Source: Pseudomonadota bacterium
GTDB taxonomy: Bacteria; Desulfobacterota; Syntrophorhabdia; Syntrophorhabdales; Syntrophorhabdaceae
Assembly (NCBI GenBank): GCA_026388315.1
Contig: JAPLKA010000110.1
Location: 62,001 to 126,000, forward strand
Length of the DNA stretch: 64,000 nucleotides
Direction: 5' to 3'
A model generated the notes under the pieces. It worked only from the letters and a program-made list of their open reading frames with translations. It was not told the DNA's origin and searched no databases. A program made the translations under genes and the position numbers. This document shows, in pieces, positions 1 to 9,141 of the stretch; position 1 is the stretch's first letter; each line of letters opens with the position of its first letter.

Positions 1-1111
1 GGCGCGACGGCTTATGGAGGAGAGGGACCAGAAACTCCTCGAAGTGGCAAACGAAAAGTCAAAACTCCATACGATTGTGAGTTCTATAGCCGACGGAATC
101 CTTGTCATCAACAGAGAACATCAGCTTGTATTGTGGAACCCTGCAGCTATAAAGATGTTAAACTTCAGCGGGCAATCAGAGGCAGGGAAAGAAATAAGCA
201 AAATCATCCCCGAGAAGGATCTGATTAAGATTATTGACAAAGGTTTCAGCCCTGAATCATCCCAGTACACTACCATCTCTGAAGAGATTGTACTGCCTCC
301 CCCCGGCAAGAAGACAATAATGGTAAATGTCTCCAAGGTGAGGGATGAAACAGGCAAAGACCTCGGTGTTGTGAGCACATTAAGTGATATTACGGTCCTC
401 AAAGAGATAAACGAAATCAAATCCCAGTTTGTTGCCATGGTAACCCATGAATTGCGGGCCCCTCTTTCAGCCATTGAGGGTTATCTTTCTGCCTATCTTA
501 CAGGTGCGGCCGGGAGTGACCCCAAGATGTACCAGCAGATGATGGAACGTGCAAAACAACGGGCGCACTCACTGCTTGATCTGGTAAATGACCTTCTCCA
601 ATACAGCAGGTTGGAGTCGAAAAGTGTAGCAAGGAAAAAAGAACTCCTTGATATTTCAGACATCATTACCGGTACTGTTGAGTTGTTGAAAGGCCAGGGG
701 GCAGCAAAGGATATTCGATTTGAGGTTAATATCCCGGGGCCGCTCCCTCTTACTGAGGCAGACAGGGCAGAAATTGAGCAACTCTTCACTAATCTTGTTT
801 CAAATGCGATTAAATACAATGTGAAAAATGGCAAGGTGGTTGTTAATGCTCAGTCTGATAGCCATTTTTTGAACATCACTGTGGCTGATACAGGGATCGG
901 GATTGATGAGGAGAGCCTGCCCTGTGTATTTGATGAGTTTTACAGGGTATGCGGACCGGAAACGAGATATGTGACAGGAACGGGACTTGGTTTATCCATT
1001 GTAAAAAAGATTGTGGAATCACATTTCGGTCACATAAAAGTTGACAGCAAGCCGGGCAAAGGCACCACCTTTACGGTCATGTTGCCGATTAAACAGGATA
1101 AAAATAAATGA
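1..1111 (+). CDS. PAS sensor histidine kinase (5' end outside window)
   Basis: The frame is open to the left edge (an in-frame ATG lies at 14 but no stop precedes it), so this is the 3' part of a larger sensor kinase; a HAMP or membrane region probably lies upstream. The visible 365 residues hold a PAS domain (about residues 20-130), a HisKA dimerisation helix with the H-box motif VTHELRAPL (about 143-151), and a HATPase_c domain with N-box LVSNAIKYN, G1 box DTGIGID and G2 box GTGLGLSIVK. It should autophosphorylate on the H-box His and pass phosphate to a response regulator, which is not in the window. It ends 44 bp before the NfnAB fusion. Confidence 0.9.
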   Translation, partial: ARRLMEERDQKLLEVANEKSKLHTIVSSIADGILVINREHQLVLWNPAAIKMLNFSGQSEAGKEISKIIPEKDLIKIIDKGFSPESSQYTTISEEIVLPPPGKKTIMVNVSKVRDETGKDLGVVSTLSDITVLKEINEIKSQFVAMVTHELRAPLSAIEGYLSAYLTGAAGSDPKMYQQMMERAKQRAHSLLDLVNDLLQYSRLESKSVARKKELLDISDIITGTVELLKGQGAAKDIRFEVNIPGPLPLTEADRAEIEQLFTNLVSNAIKYNVKNGKVVVNAQSDSHFLNITVADTGIGIDEESLPCVFDEFYRVCGPETRYVTGTGLGLSIVKKIVESHFGHIKVDSKPGKGTTFTVMLPIKQDKNK

Positions 1112-1155
1112 ATTCCGGGATACCGGAATCCCTAAATTTAATAAAAGGAGATATC

Positions 1156-3414
1156 ATGGCAAAAGAACCAAAAATGAATGAAATCGTTGAAAAACGGCAG
1201 TTAGCACCTTCAGTCACACTTTTTAAGCTCTATGTACCCGATATTGCGAAAAAGGCCAAACCCGGGCAGTTTGTGGTGTTGAGGGTCGATGATTATGCAG
1301 AAAGAATACCGCTCACCATCGCTGATTTCAACCGGGAAGAAGGTCTGGTTACGGTTATTTTTCAGGTAGTGGGAACGTCAACACAAAAAATGGACAAGTT
1401 TGAACAGGGTCAGACGGTTCTGGATGTGGTGGGACCACTCGGAAAACCCAGTCACATCGAAAAGTTCGGGACAGTTATTTGTGTCGGCGGCGGCGTTGGT
1501 GTTGCCCCTGTGTATCCCATTGCAAAGGCCCTCTATGAAAAAGGAAATGAGGTTATTAACATTATCGGTGCGCGTACAAAAGAGATGTTGATCCTCGAAG
1601 AAGAGATGAAGGCGATAAGCAGTGAATTGTTTGTGACCACAGACGATGGAACATATGGCCATCATGGCTTTGTTACAGATGTGCTGAAAAAGCTCATCGC
1701 AGAAAAGAAAAAAATCGACCTCGTTATCGGGATTGGGCCGGTAATCATGATGAAAGCTGTCGTGGAAGTGACCCGCCCCCACAACATACATACAGTGGTA
1801 AGCCTTAACACAATCATGGTTGATGGCACTGGCATGTGCGGTTGCTGCCGTGCCACCGTTGGCGGAGAAACCAAGTTTGTTTGTGTCGATGGTCCTGAAT
1901 TTGACGGCCATAAAGTTGAATTCAACGAGTTGATACTCCGTGGAAAAATGTATAACAGGGAAGAACGCCGTGCCATGTGGGATCACAAGTGCAAACTCGA
2001 AGCCAAGGAAAAGGCGCTGAAGAAATCGAAGATTCGTGAGCCCATGCCTGAGCAGAATCCCAAGGTGAGAATGCAGAACTTTAATGAAGTTGCCCTCGGT
2101 TATGCCAGAGAAAATGCCCTCCGTGAAGCTGCGCGTTGCCTGAACTGCAAGAATATGCCTTGTGTGGAAGGCTGTCCTGTGAATGTGCAGATCCCTCAGT
2201 TTATCAAGAAGATTAAAGAAGGCGATTTTATGGGCGCTATCCATACCATTAAAGAGACAAACAGTCTGCCGGCTGTGTGTGGTCGTGTATGCCCCCAGGA
2301 AACACAGTGTGAAGAGAAATGTGTTCTCGGTAAAAAAGGTCAGCCTATTGCAATAGGTCGTCTCGAGCGCTTTGCCGCTGATTATGAACTGAATCAGGGC
2401 GATGTCCGTGCCCCGGAGATTCCAAAACCGACGGGCAGGAAAGTAGCCGTTGTCGGTGCAGGCCCTGCCGGATTGACTGTGGCCGGAGAGCTTGCGAAAA
2501 AAGGCCATGAAGTGACCATCTTTGAGGCGCTCCATAAGGCGGGAGGGGTTCTCGTTTACGGAATTCCCGAATTTCGTCTCCCGAAAGCGATAGTACAGAG
2601 GGAAGTGGACTATGTAGGAAAGCTCGGCGCTAAAATAAAAGTGGATACGATTATCGGCCAGACAACGACGGTGGACGAACTTTTTGCACAGGGTTATGAT
2701 GCCATATTTGTCGGCACCGGTGCAGGGTTGCCCTACTTTATGGATGTCCCGGGTGAGAACCTGAATGGTGTCTATTCCGCCAACGAATTTCTCACCCGTG
2801 CAAACCTGATGAAGGCATACCTTTTCCCGGAATATGATACGCCGGTCAGGGTAGGGAACAAGGTAGCCGTTATTGGTGGCGGTAATGTGGCCATGGATGG
2901 AGCGAGGGTTTCAAAGAGAATGGGCGCTGATAATGTCTATCTCATATATCGCCGTTCCCGTACAGAAATGCCTGCCAGGGCAGAAGAGGCCCACCATGCA
3001 GAGGAAGAAGATATCGATTTCAGGCTCCTTACAGCACCCATCAGGGTTATCGGTGACGAGAACGGATGGGTCAATGGAATAGAATGTGTAAAGATGGAAC
3101 TTGGTGAACCCGATGCGTCGGGCAGGAGAAGACCGGTTGAGATTAAAGGTTCCAACCATATCATAGATGTTGATGTCGTAATCGTTGCTATCGGTCAGGG
3201 GCCCAATCCCATATTAACATCCACAACAGAAGGGCTGAAATTGCGTAAGTCCGGCAATATCGAAGCTGATACAGAAACAGGCAAGACCAGCAGGAAAGGC
3301 GTATTTGCAGGTGGTGACATTGTGACAGGCGCTGCAACAGTCATCCTCGCAATGGGTGCTGGCAGAAAAGCCGCTGCAGCGATGGATGAATACTTAAAGA
3401 CAGGTCAGTGGTAA
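1156..3414 (+). CDS. Fused NfnAB-type ferredoxin:NADP oxidoreductase (electron-bifurcating transhydrogenase)
   Basis: A 752-residue fusion. Residues 1 to about 290 resemble NfnA/SudB (ferredoxin reductase-like FAD and NAD(P) domains, GGGVGVAP motif, and a C-terminal [2Fe-2S] site around MCGCCRATVGG). The rest resembles NfnB/GltA, the small-subunit fold of glutamate synthase, with two cysteine clusters for [4Fe-4S] centres (CLNCKNMPCVEGCP and CGRVCPQETQCEEKC), an FAD GxGPAG motif and an NADPH GGGNVAMD motif. Nfn couples NADH and reduced ferredoxin to NADP+ in the cytoplasm of anaerobes; single-chain fusions are known. I chose ATG 1156 because AAAGGAG sits 5 nt upstream; an in-frame ATG at 1108 lacks a ribosome site. 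The 'glutamate synthase' name often given to such fusions is probably misleading since no large subunit is present. Confidence 0.88.
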   Translation: MAKEPKMNEIVEKRQLAPSVTLFKLYVPDIAKKAKPGQFVVLRVDDYAERIPLTIADFNREEGLVTVIFQVVGTSTQKMDKFEQGQTVLDVVGPLGKPSHIEKFGTVICVGGGVGVAPVYPIAKALYEKGNEVINIIGARTKEMLILEEEMKAISSELFVTTDDGTYGHHGFVTDVLKKLIAEKKKIDLVIGIGPVIMMKAVVEVTRPHNIHTVVSLNTIMVDGTGMCGCCRATVGGETKFVCVDGPEFDGHKVEFNELILRGKMYNREERRAMWDHKCKLEAKEKALKKSKIREPMPEQNPKVRMQNFNEVALGYARENALREAARCLNCKNMPCVEGCPVNVQIPQFIKKIKEGDFMGAIHTIKETNSLPAVCGRVCPQETQCEEKCVLGKKGQPIAIGRLERFAADYELNQGDVRAPEIPKPTGRKVAVVGAGPAGLTVAGELAKKGHEVTIFEALHKAGGVLVYGIPEFRLPKAIVQREVDYVGKLGAKIKVDTIIGQTTTVDELFAQGYDAIFVGTGAGLPYFMDVPGENLNGVYSANEFLTRANLMKAYLFPEYDTPVRVGNKVAVIGGGNVAMDGARVSKRMGADNVYLIYRRSRTEMPARAEEAHHAEEEDIDFRLLTAPIRVIGDENGWVNGIECVKMELGEPDASGRRRPVEIKGSNHIIDVDVVIVAIGQGPNPILTSTTEGLKLRKSGNIEADTETGKTSRKGVFAGGDIVTGAATVILAMGAGRKAAAAMDEYLKTGQW

Positions 3415-3453
3415 TGTAGTGGCAGCAGGTTTGAAGCTACGTTAGAAAGAACC

Positions 3454-3492
3454 AAAAAAAGGGGGGGGGAGTTGCCTCCCCCCTTTTTTTTT
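3454..3492. terminator. Bidirectional rho-independent terminator
   Basis: An A-run followed by a G-run (3454-3469), a short loop, then a C-run and T-run (3477-3492) form a G/C stem flanked by A and T tracts on both sides. It lies between the converging NfnAB gene and the minus-strand pseudogene, so it can serve both. Confidence 0.8.
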
Positions 3493-3508
3493 ATTATGTG
3501 TTATCTGA

Positions 3509-4056
3509 TTACTTTCTTGCCGGTGCTGACTCTTCTGCCGCACCCTTTACATCCGGAGTTCCCGGTTTTGCAGCCTTACCAGGCGTAGTCCTTGCCGGTG
3601 CTGACTCTTCTGTTGCACCCTTTACAGCAGGAGTTCCTTTCGGTGCAGCCTTACCAGGCGTAGTCCTTGCCGGTGCTGACTCTTCTGCCGGTCCTGTAAC
3701 ATCCGCTGGTTTCTGGACTTGTTTTGGTTTTTTGACTTTTTTAGGTTTTGCCTTTTTTTCAACTGTTCCAGCCGCAGCCGTTGCCGGCGCATTCTCTTCC
3801 GGCGCACCCTTTACATCCGGAGTTCCCGGTTTTGCAGCCTTACCAGGCGTAGTCCTTGCCGGTGCTGACTCTTCTGTTGCACCCTTTACAGCAGGAGTTC
3901 CTTTCGGTGCAGCCTTACCAGTTTCGGTGCAGCCTTACCAGGCGTAGTCCTTGCCGGTGCATTCTCTTCCGGCGCACCCTTTATCTGTGCAAACACTGTG
4001 GAGACAAATGCAACACTGATTAGTAACACAAATGCAAACATTAAAACTTTTTTCAT
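3509..4056 (-). pseudogene. Secreted Ala/Pro/Lys repeat protein broken by a 20-bp tandem duplication
   Basis: Read from ATG 4056 the frame gives a signal peptide ending VSTVFA-Q and then tandem units of the type KGAPEENAPARTTPGKAAPK. At 3902-3921 and 3922-3941 the same 20-bp sequence is present twice in tandem. The extra 20 bp shift the frame, so translation stops at 3886 after 56 residues. Removing one copy restores 175 residues to the TAA at 3509, with about six units of 22-24 residues (PAxxTTPGKAA, GTPxVKGA) around a Lys-rich centre. Such proteins are usually exported and low in complexity; no function is recognised. The duplication may be real slipped-strand variation or an assembly error. 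A large opposite-strand ORF here is only a shadow of the repeats. AGGAGGAGG lies upstream of ATG 4056. Confidence 0.8.
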
Positions 4057-4348
4057 AACCCTACCTCCTCCTCATGATATGTATAATTTCCTTAATACAC
4101 TATAGATGCATATAACACGAACTTTTTTATATTGTCAAGATAGAAGTTGACTGTTTCATCTTACAATTAAAAAATAAAATGGAAAAGGAAATGGCAAAAA
4201 TCCATTTATTCAAGTTTTCCTTGCAAAAAATAATATATTGTATAATTATGAGTACTGTATCTAAACTACATTAAACCCTGTTTAGGCAGGGGGAGGGGGC
4301 GACCCCACTACGGGGACAGGCGCAAGCCCCGTAAAATAAGGAGGATGT
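4057..4348. other. Divergent intergenic region with GC-rich hairpin leader
   Basis: AT-rich sequence between the divergent pseudogene and the Cache gene must hold promoters for both; TATAAT-like boxes occur near 4240 but no convincing -35. At 4291-4331 two GC hairpins stand just before the ribosome site: GGGG-CGA-CCCC and CGGGG with CCCCG (4311-4315/4327-4331). The first shares the string GGAGGGGGCGAC with the repeats at 22.0-22.3 kb, so it may be a relative of that family rather than a riboswitch. Confidence 0.35.
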
Positions 4349-4864
4349 ATGAAAAGAGTGTTGAAAACGGTGTGCGCGGTTGTGCTGAGCATGGGGGTTT
4401 TGTGCCTGCCCGCTTTTGCACAGTCTGACAAAGCGGAGAGCGTATCAGCTCAGGATATGCTAATTAAGAGCGAAGTCGAAACAGCGGTAAGCATGCTTCA
4501 GGCTGTTTTTCTGAAATATCAGAAGGGAGAGATATCCCTTGAGCAGGCCAGGAAACTTGGCGCTGACCTTCTCCGTGAACTTCGCTACGGGGTAGACGGG
4601 TATTTCTGGGCGGATACGACGGAAGGTGTCAATGTGGTTCTCTACGGCCGGAAGGATACGGAAGGAAGGAAACGGATCGAGGACAAGGACCAGAAGGGGA
4701 TATTCTACGTAAAGGAATTTCTCGCAACAGGAACAACCGGCGGCGGATACGTGGAATACTGGTTCCCGAAGAAGGGAGAGACAAAGGCCCAGGCCAAGAG
4801 GTCATATGTGCTTTTGTTCAAGCCCTTCGGGTGGGTTATAGGGACTGGTTATTACCAGAAATGA
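4349..4864 (+). CDS. Secreted single-Cache domain protein
   Basis: 171 residues. Signal peptide with cleavage near LPAFA-QSD (about residue 25), then a helix and a single-Cache (sCache_2) domain including YFWADTTEGVNVV and the terminal motif KPFGWVIGTGYY typical of extracellular Cache sensors. There is no membrane or signalling domain after it, so it is a free periplasmic ligand-binding protein. AAGGAGG stands 8 nt before ATG 4349. Its TGA overlaps the ATG of the next gene (ATGA, 4861-4864), suggesting translational coupling with the TAXI-type receptor. Confidence 0.85.
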   Translation: MKRVLKTVCAVVLSMGVLCLPAFAQSDKAESVSAQDMLIKSEVETAVSMLQAVFLKYQKGEISLEQARKLGADLLRELRYGVDGYFWADTTEGVNVVLYGRKDTEGRKRIEDKDQKGIFYVKEFLATGTTGGGYVEYWFPKKGETKAQAKRSYVLLFKPFGWVIGTGYYQK

Positions 4865-6255
4865 GAAAAATAGATTTTCGTGACATTTCGATCCGTGAAC
4901 TTTTCACATTTATTATCCCTGCGCTATTAGTGGTTTTTGCCGTTTTCCTGATTGCCTATTATGTTGTCCAGCCTGCCCCTCCTGGCACTATCGTCATGAT
5001 TACCGGAATCGAAGGTCGTACTTATGCTGCTTTCGGTGAGCGCTACAAGGAAATCCTGGCACGCTCAAATGTACATCTCAAGTTGCTCGATTCTTCTGGA
5101 TCAGTGGAGAATTTCAAGCGACTGAAAGATAAAACGATAGCAGTTGATGTCGGATTTGTTCAAGGGGGAACAAGTTCCGGTCCTGAAGCACCGAATCTGC
5201 TTTCCTTGGGAAGCATCACGTACAGTCCTCTATGGGTGTTTTATAGAGGTAAAGAGACGCTCGATGATTTTTCACAGCTCAAAGGAAAGAGGATCGCCAT
5301 AGGGCCAGAAGGCAGCGGTCTGCGGAAACTATCACTCGACTTACTCAAAGCCGGCAACGCAGCAGACCTACCGACCATCCTGCTGGATATTGCAGATGGA
5401 GCAGCGATTAAGGCACTGAAGGAAGGCCGGGTTGACGTTGTTATTACAATCGGCTCAACTGATACATTATTTATGCAGGAGTTGCTTAATGCTTACAACG
5501 TGAAGCTTATGAATTTAGGCCAGGCAGAAGCATATACAAGGCTTGTCCCCGGCCTGTCCCATGTGATATTACCGAAGGGCATAATAAACATCCCGAAAAG
5601 ATTGCCTCCATCGGACATCAATCTCGTTGCATCAACGACAAATCTTGTTGTGCGTAACATGATGCACCCGGCCCTGATGTATCTTCTCCTCGATGCTGCG
5701 GCTGAGATTCATGGGGGCGCCGGCTGGGTAAATAAAGCGGGAGAATTTCCTGCTCCCAAGGTTCAGGATTTTCCTTTAAGCGACCAAGCGGAAAGGTTCT
5801 ATAAAACGGGCCGTCCTTTTTTGCTCGATTACCTGCCTTTTTGGGTTGCCGTATTGTTGGACCGTATAGTCAAGATATTGATTCCGGTACTTGCGGTTAT
5901 ATTTCCTCTTATGAGAATCCTGCCCTGGTTTTATTCCTGGCGAAACAGATCAAAACTCTATCGTTTGTATGGCGAATTGAAATACCTTGAGTTAGAAATA
6001 ACGCAACAATTGCGACCAGGACATGTTGTGGATTATTCCGCAAAGCTCGACCGGATCGAAGCGGCGGCCAATAAAGTTAGTATACCGCTCAATTTCTATG
6101 GCGAACTTTACACATTAAAAGAACATATCGAGTTGGTACGTGAAAAGGTGATTCGTTTGAATCAGCGTGAAGCCTCCAAAGACCTCCCATTATCAACTCC
6201 TGAACATCCTGGCGAACATGTCAAACTTTCGGAAGACTCGGCCGCTCGAATGTGA
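4861..6255 (+). CDS. Membrane-anchored TAXI-family TRAP solute receptor
   Basis: 464 residues from ATG 4861. An N-terminal membrane segment (about residues 10-35) is followed by a periplasmic-binding domain of the TAXI type (GTSSGPEAPNLLSLGS, GKRIAIGPEGSG, VDVVITIGS), then a second hydrophobic stretch (about 325-360) and a cytoplasmic helical tail of about 100 residues. Classical TAXI receptors are soluble and work with a DctM-type permease; none is encoded here. The two anchors and the tail suggest a sensing or scaffolding role, perhaps with the coupled Cache protein. An upstream in-frame ATG at 4831 lies inside the previous gene and seems less likely. Confidence 0.8.
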   Translation: MRKIDFRDISIRELFTFIIPALLVVFAVFLIAYYVVQPAPPGTIVMITGIEGRTYAAFGERYKEILARSNVHLKLLDSSGSVENFKRLKDKTIAVDVGFVQGGTSSGPEAPNLLSLGSITYSPLWVFYRGKETLDDFSQLKGKRIAIGPEGSGLRKLSLDLLKAGNAADLPTILLDIADGAAIKALKEGRVDVVITIGSTDTLFMQELLNAYNVKLMNLGQAEAYTRLVPGLSHVILPKGIINIPKRLPPSDINLVASTTNLVVRNMMHPALMYLLLDAAAEIHGGAGWVNKAGEFPAPKVQDFPLSDQAERFYKTGRPFLLDYLPFWVAVLLDRIVKILIPVLAVIFPLMRILPWFYSWRNRSKLYRLYGELKYLELEITQQLRPGHVVDYSAKLDRIEAAANKVSIPLNFYGELYTLKEHIELVREKVIRLNQREASKDLPLSTPEHPGEHVKLSEDSAARM

Positions 6256-6328
6256 TTTGAAAAATTGCACATACAAGGATTCAGCGGTTTACATTTCTGC
6301 TTCTTGTCTGTTAGAATACCTTATCGTT

Positions 6329-7966
6329 ATGACACTGAGGAAAGCCTTTGTTTTGTTGATTCTCCTGCTCTTTCTGGTAGCCTGTGGACCGAAAAAAGAA
6401 CAGGGTTTTTACGATGATCCGGGAAAGCCTGCCTATGGCGATACAATGATTACTGCATCCATCGGCGAGGCATCATGCCTGATCCCCATCCTTGCGTCCG
6501 ATTCGGCATCCCATGAAATCGCAGGATACGTCTATAATGGCCTTGTAAAACTCGATAAAAATCTCAATATAGTGGGGGATCTTGCCGAATCATGGGATAT
6601 TTCAAAAGATAACCTTACCTTTACATTCCACCTCAAAAAAGGCGTCAAATGGCATGACGGCAAACCGTTTACCGCACACGACGTGATGTACACATATAAA
6701 GTTATTATTGATCCGAAAACACCTACACCTTATTCAAGCGACTTCAGGGAAGTGAAAGAGGCAAAAGTGATCGATGATTACACATTTCAGGTAACATACA
6801 ACAAACCTTTTGCCCCGAGCCTGATAAGCTGGGGTACATCAATATTGCCGAAGCACCTTCTGGAAGGAAAAGATATCACAAAATCACCGCTCATCAGAAA
6901 GCCTGTCGGGACAGGCCCGTATGTGTTCAAAGAGTGGATTTCCGGGGACAGGGTCGTTCTTATTGCAAACGATGCCTATTTCGAGGGGAAACCCTTCATT
7001 GCCCGTCATGTAATCAAGGTAATCCCGGACAGCGCCACCATGTTTCTTGAGTTAAAGAACAGCGCCATAGACAGCATGTCTTTGACGCCTCTCCAGTTTA
7101 CGAAACAGACAAATTATCCGGCCTTCAAGAGGGAATTCAACAGGTTTCAGTACCCCTCCTTCACATATGTATATTTTGGCTATAATCTGAAGCACCAGTT
7201 TTTTAAGGATAAACGGGTGCGACAGGCTATAAGCCATGCCATCAACAAGCAGGAAATTATTGATGGTATCCTCCTTGGCCAGGGGATAGAGGCAACGGGA
7301 CCTTATAAACCGGATATGTGGGTTTACAACAAAAACGTGAAGAAATACGAATACAGCAAAGAGAAGGCCCTCGCACTTCTGAAGGAAGCAGGTTTTGAGA
7401 AAGGCTCCGACGGAACGCTCTCCAGAGGCGGAAAACCCCTTGAGTTTACTATCCTCGTGAATCAGGGCAATGATGTGCGGATACGCTGCGCCGAATTGAT
7501 TCAGCAGAGGTTCAAGGATATCGGTATCAGTGTGAAAATCAGGGTTGTAGAGTGGGCGAGCTTCATCAATGAATTCATAGACAAAAGGAATTTTGAGGCG
7601 GTCATCCTCGGCTGGACGATCTCGCGGTCCGACCCGGACATTTATGATGTCTGGCATTCTTCGAAACAGGGTTCCAAAGAGCTTAATTTCATGTCCTTTG
7701 AAAATAAGGAGGTCGATGACCTGCTCGTAAAGGCTCGCCATACTTTCGATAAGAATGAGCGGAAACGATACTACGACCGGATACAGGAAATCCTTGCCGA
7801 AGAACAGCCATACACATTTCTCTTCATCCCTTATGCGAACCTCGCAATTCACAAGCGGTTTAAAGGGATAGAGCCTGCGCCGGCCGGTATCAGCTATAAT
7901 ATCTTTACATGGTATGTACCGGAAGAACAGAGGAGGTATAAGTCGAATGTTGCGATATCTCCTTAA
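6329..7966 (+). CDS. Peptide/nickel-type ABC transporter substrate-binding lipoprotein
   Basis: 545 residues of the SBP_bac_5 (DppA/OppA/NikA) family. ATG 6329 begins a lipoprotein signal with lipobox LVAC-G near residue 20, so the protein should be lipid-anchored outside the inner membrane. Family landmarks include [31 protein letters not shown] and [14 protein letters not shown]. Start sites further upstream would overlap the previous gene and hide the signal peptide. The 3' end overlaps the permease gene by 20 bp. The ligand cannot be read from the sequence. Confidence 0.9.
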   Translation: MTLRKAFVLLILLLFLVACGPKKEQGFYDDPGKPAYGDTMITASIGEASCLIPILASDSASHEIAGYVYNGLVKLDKNLNIVGDLAESWDISKDNLTFTFHLKKGVKWHDGKPFTAHDVMYTYKVIIDPKTPTPYSSDFREVKEAKVIDDYTFQVTYNKPFAPSLISWGTSILPKHLLEGKDITKSPLIRKPVGTGPYVFKEWISGDRVVLIANDAYFEGKPFIARHVIKVIPDSATMFLELKNSAIDSMSLTPLQFTKQTNYPAFKREFNRFQYPSFTYVYFGYNLKHQFFKDKRVRQAISHAINKQEIIDGILLGQGIEATGPYKPDMWVYNKNVKKYEYSKEKALALLKEAGFEKGSDGTLSRGGKPLEFTILVNQGNDVRIRCAELIQQRFKDIGISVKIRVVEWASFINEFIDKRNFEAVILGWTISRSDPDIYDVWHSSKQGSKELNFMSFENKEVDDLLVKARHTFDKNERKRYYDRIQEILAEEQPYTFLFIPYANLAIHKRFKGIEPAPAGISYNIFTWYVPEEQRRYKSNVAISP

Positions 7967-8921
7967 GCGCCTTATCCTGATGGTTCCCATGCTGCTCGGT
8001 ATCACGCTCATCTCTTTTGCAGTGATACATCTTGCCCCAGGCGAGCCTGATGTTGTCGGGGCAGAGATGAACCCGAAGGTGACAAAACAGATGAGGGAGC
8101 AGATCAGGAGCCTTTACGGGCTCGATAAACCCCTCTATACGCAGTATTATATGTGGCTCAAGCGCTTCGTAAAGCTCGATTTTGGCACCTCTTTCACACC
8201 GGACCGCAGACCTGTTATCGATAAAATAAAGGAGCGCCTGCCTATAACGATTTCCATCAACTTTCTTTCAATGATACTCATTTTTTTTATCGGTATCCCC
8301 ATAGGCGTATATTGCGCCCGTTACAAGGACAGTATTATGGACAAGGCGTTCACTACTTTTGTTTTTGCAGGGTATGCCATGCCGTACTTCTGGCTTGCGT
8401 TGCTTTTAATGATGTTTTTCGGGGTCTATCTTGAATTTCTCCCCATATCAGGGCTCAAGTCTTTCAATTATGATGAACTTTCTGCTGCCGGGAAGATACT
8501 GGATATATTGAAACACCTTATTCTCCCTGTCTGCGTATCGGCTTTCGGTGGTCTGGCAGGCATCTCACGGTACATGAAGAACGGACTCCTTGAAGTGCTG
8601 CGCCAGGAGTACATAACCACAGCATATGCAAAGGGACTCCCTGAGGGTATGGTTCTCAAAAAGCATGCCCTGAGGAATGCCCTTTTGCCTGTCATTACGA
8701 TACTTGGTTTTTCCGTGCCCGGGCTTATCGGTGGAAGTGTCATTTTTGAAACGATCTTTGCCATTCCCGGCATGGGACAACTGTTCTATATGAGCGTTAT
8801 GTCAAGAGACTATCCTACTATCATGGGTATCCTCGTGATAGGCGCTTTTCTTACACTCCTCGGCAACCTTCTTGCCGACCTTTTTTATGCCATTGCCGAC
8901 CCGAGGATCAGAATAGGGTAG
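7947..8921 (+). CDS. DppB/OppB-type ABC permease
   Basis: 324 residues with six predicted membrane helices and the EAA loop for ATPase contact ([14 protein letters not shown] then [10 protein letters not shown]). The N-terminus [20 protein letters not shown] is typical of DppB/OppB. ATG 7947 is chosen because GAGGAGG lies about 10 nt upstream; an earlier ATG at 7914 lacks one. The usual partners DppC, DppD and DppF are missing: the next 220 bp are non-coding and an unrelated helicase follows. The transporter must borrow subunits from elsewhere or is a remnant. Confidence 0.9.
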   Translation: MLRYLLKRLILMVPMLLGITLISFAVIHLAPGEPDVVGAEMNPKVTKQMREQIRSLYGLDKPLYTQYYMWLKRFVKLDFGTSFTPDRRPVIDKIKERLPITISINFLSMILIFFIGIPIGVYCARYKDSIMDKAFTTFVFAGYAMPYFWLALLLMMFFGVYLEFLPISGLKSFNYDELSAAGKILDILKHLILPVCVSAFGGLAGISRYMKNGLLEVLRQEYITTAYAKGLPEGMVLKKHALRNALLPVITILGFSVPGLIGGSVIFETIFAIPGMGQLFYMSVMSRDYPTIMGILVIGAFLTLLGNLLADLFYAIADPRIRIG

Positions 8922-9141
8922 GGGGAAAGAGGTCACGGGGAAAAGAGGTGGTGGATCCGGGTTTCCATTCTCCAATTGACAGGGCCGCAGAATAAGCTTA
9001 TAGTGTTACTCAAGTAACGAAGTAATGATCAAGGCTGCGTGAGAGATTTATCAAACAATCTGTCCAAAACGCTCCCCTAACGAGATAATATCCGGTCATA
9101 TTTTGCTTTAGCTACTAATCTACTTTAATAAAGAAGGTGTC

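Noticed and set aside
1378-2535. Minus-strand ORF of 385 codons inside the NfnAB fusion
   Set aside because: It is a shadow of a highly conserved gene and shows no family features.
3498-3947. Long plus-strand ORF of Gly/Ala/Ser repeats
   Set aside because: It is the antisense of the minus-strand repeat gene, has no ribosome site, and the opposite strand has a signal peptide and a good ribosome site.
4291-4331. Riboswitch (guanidine-II or c-di-GMP type) before the Cache gene
   Set aside because: Two GC hairpins are present but the loops do not carry the ACGR or GEMM consensus; a repeat relative is more likely.
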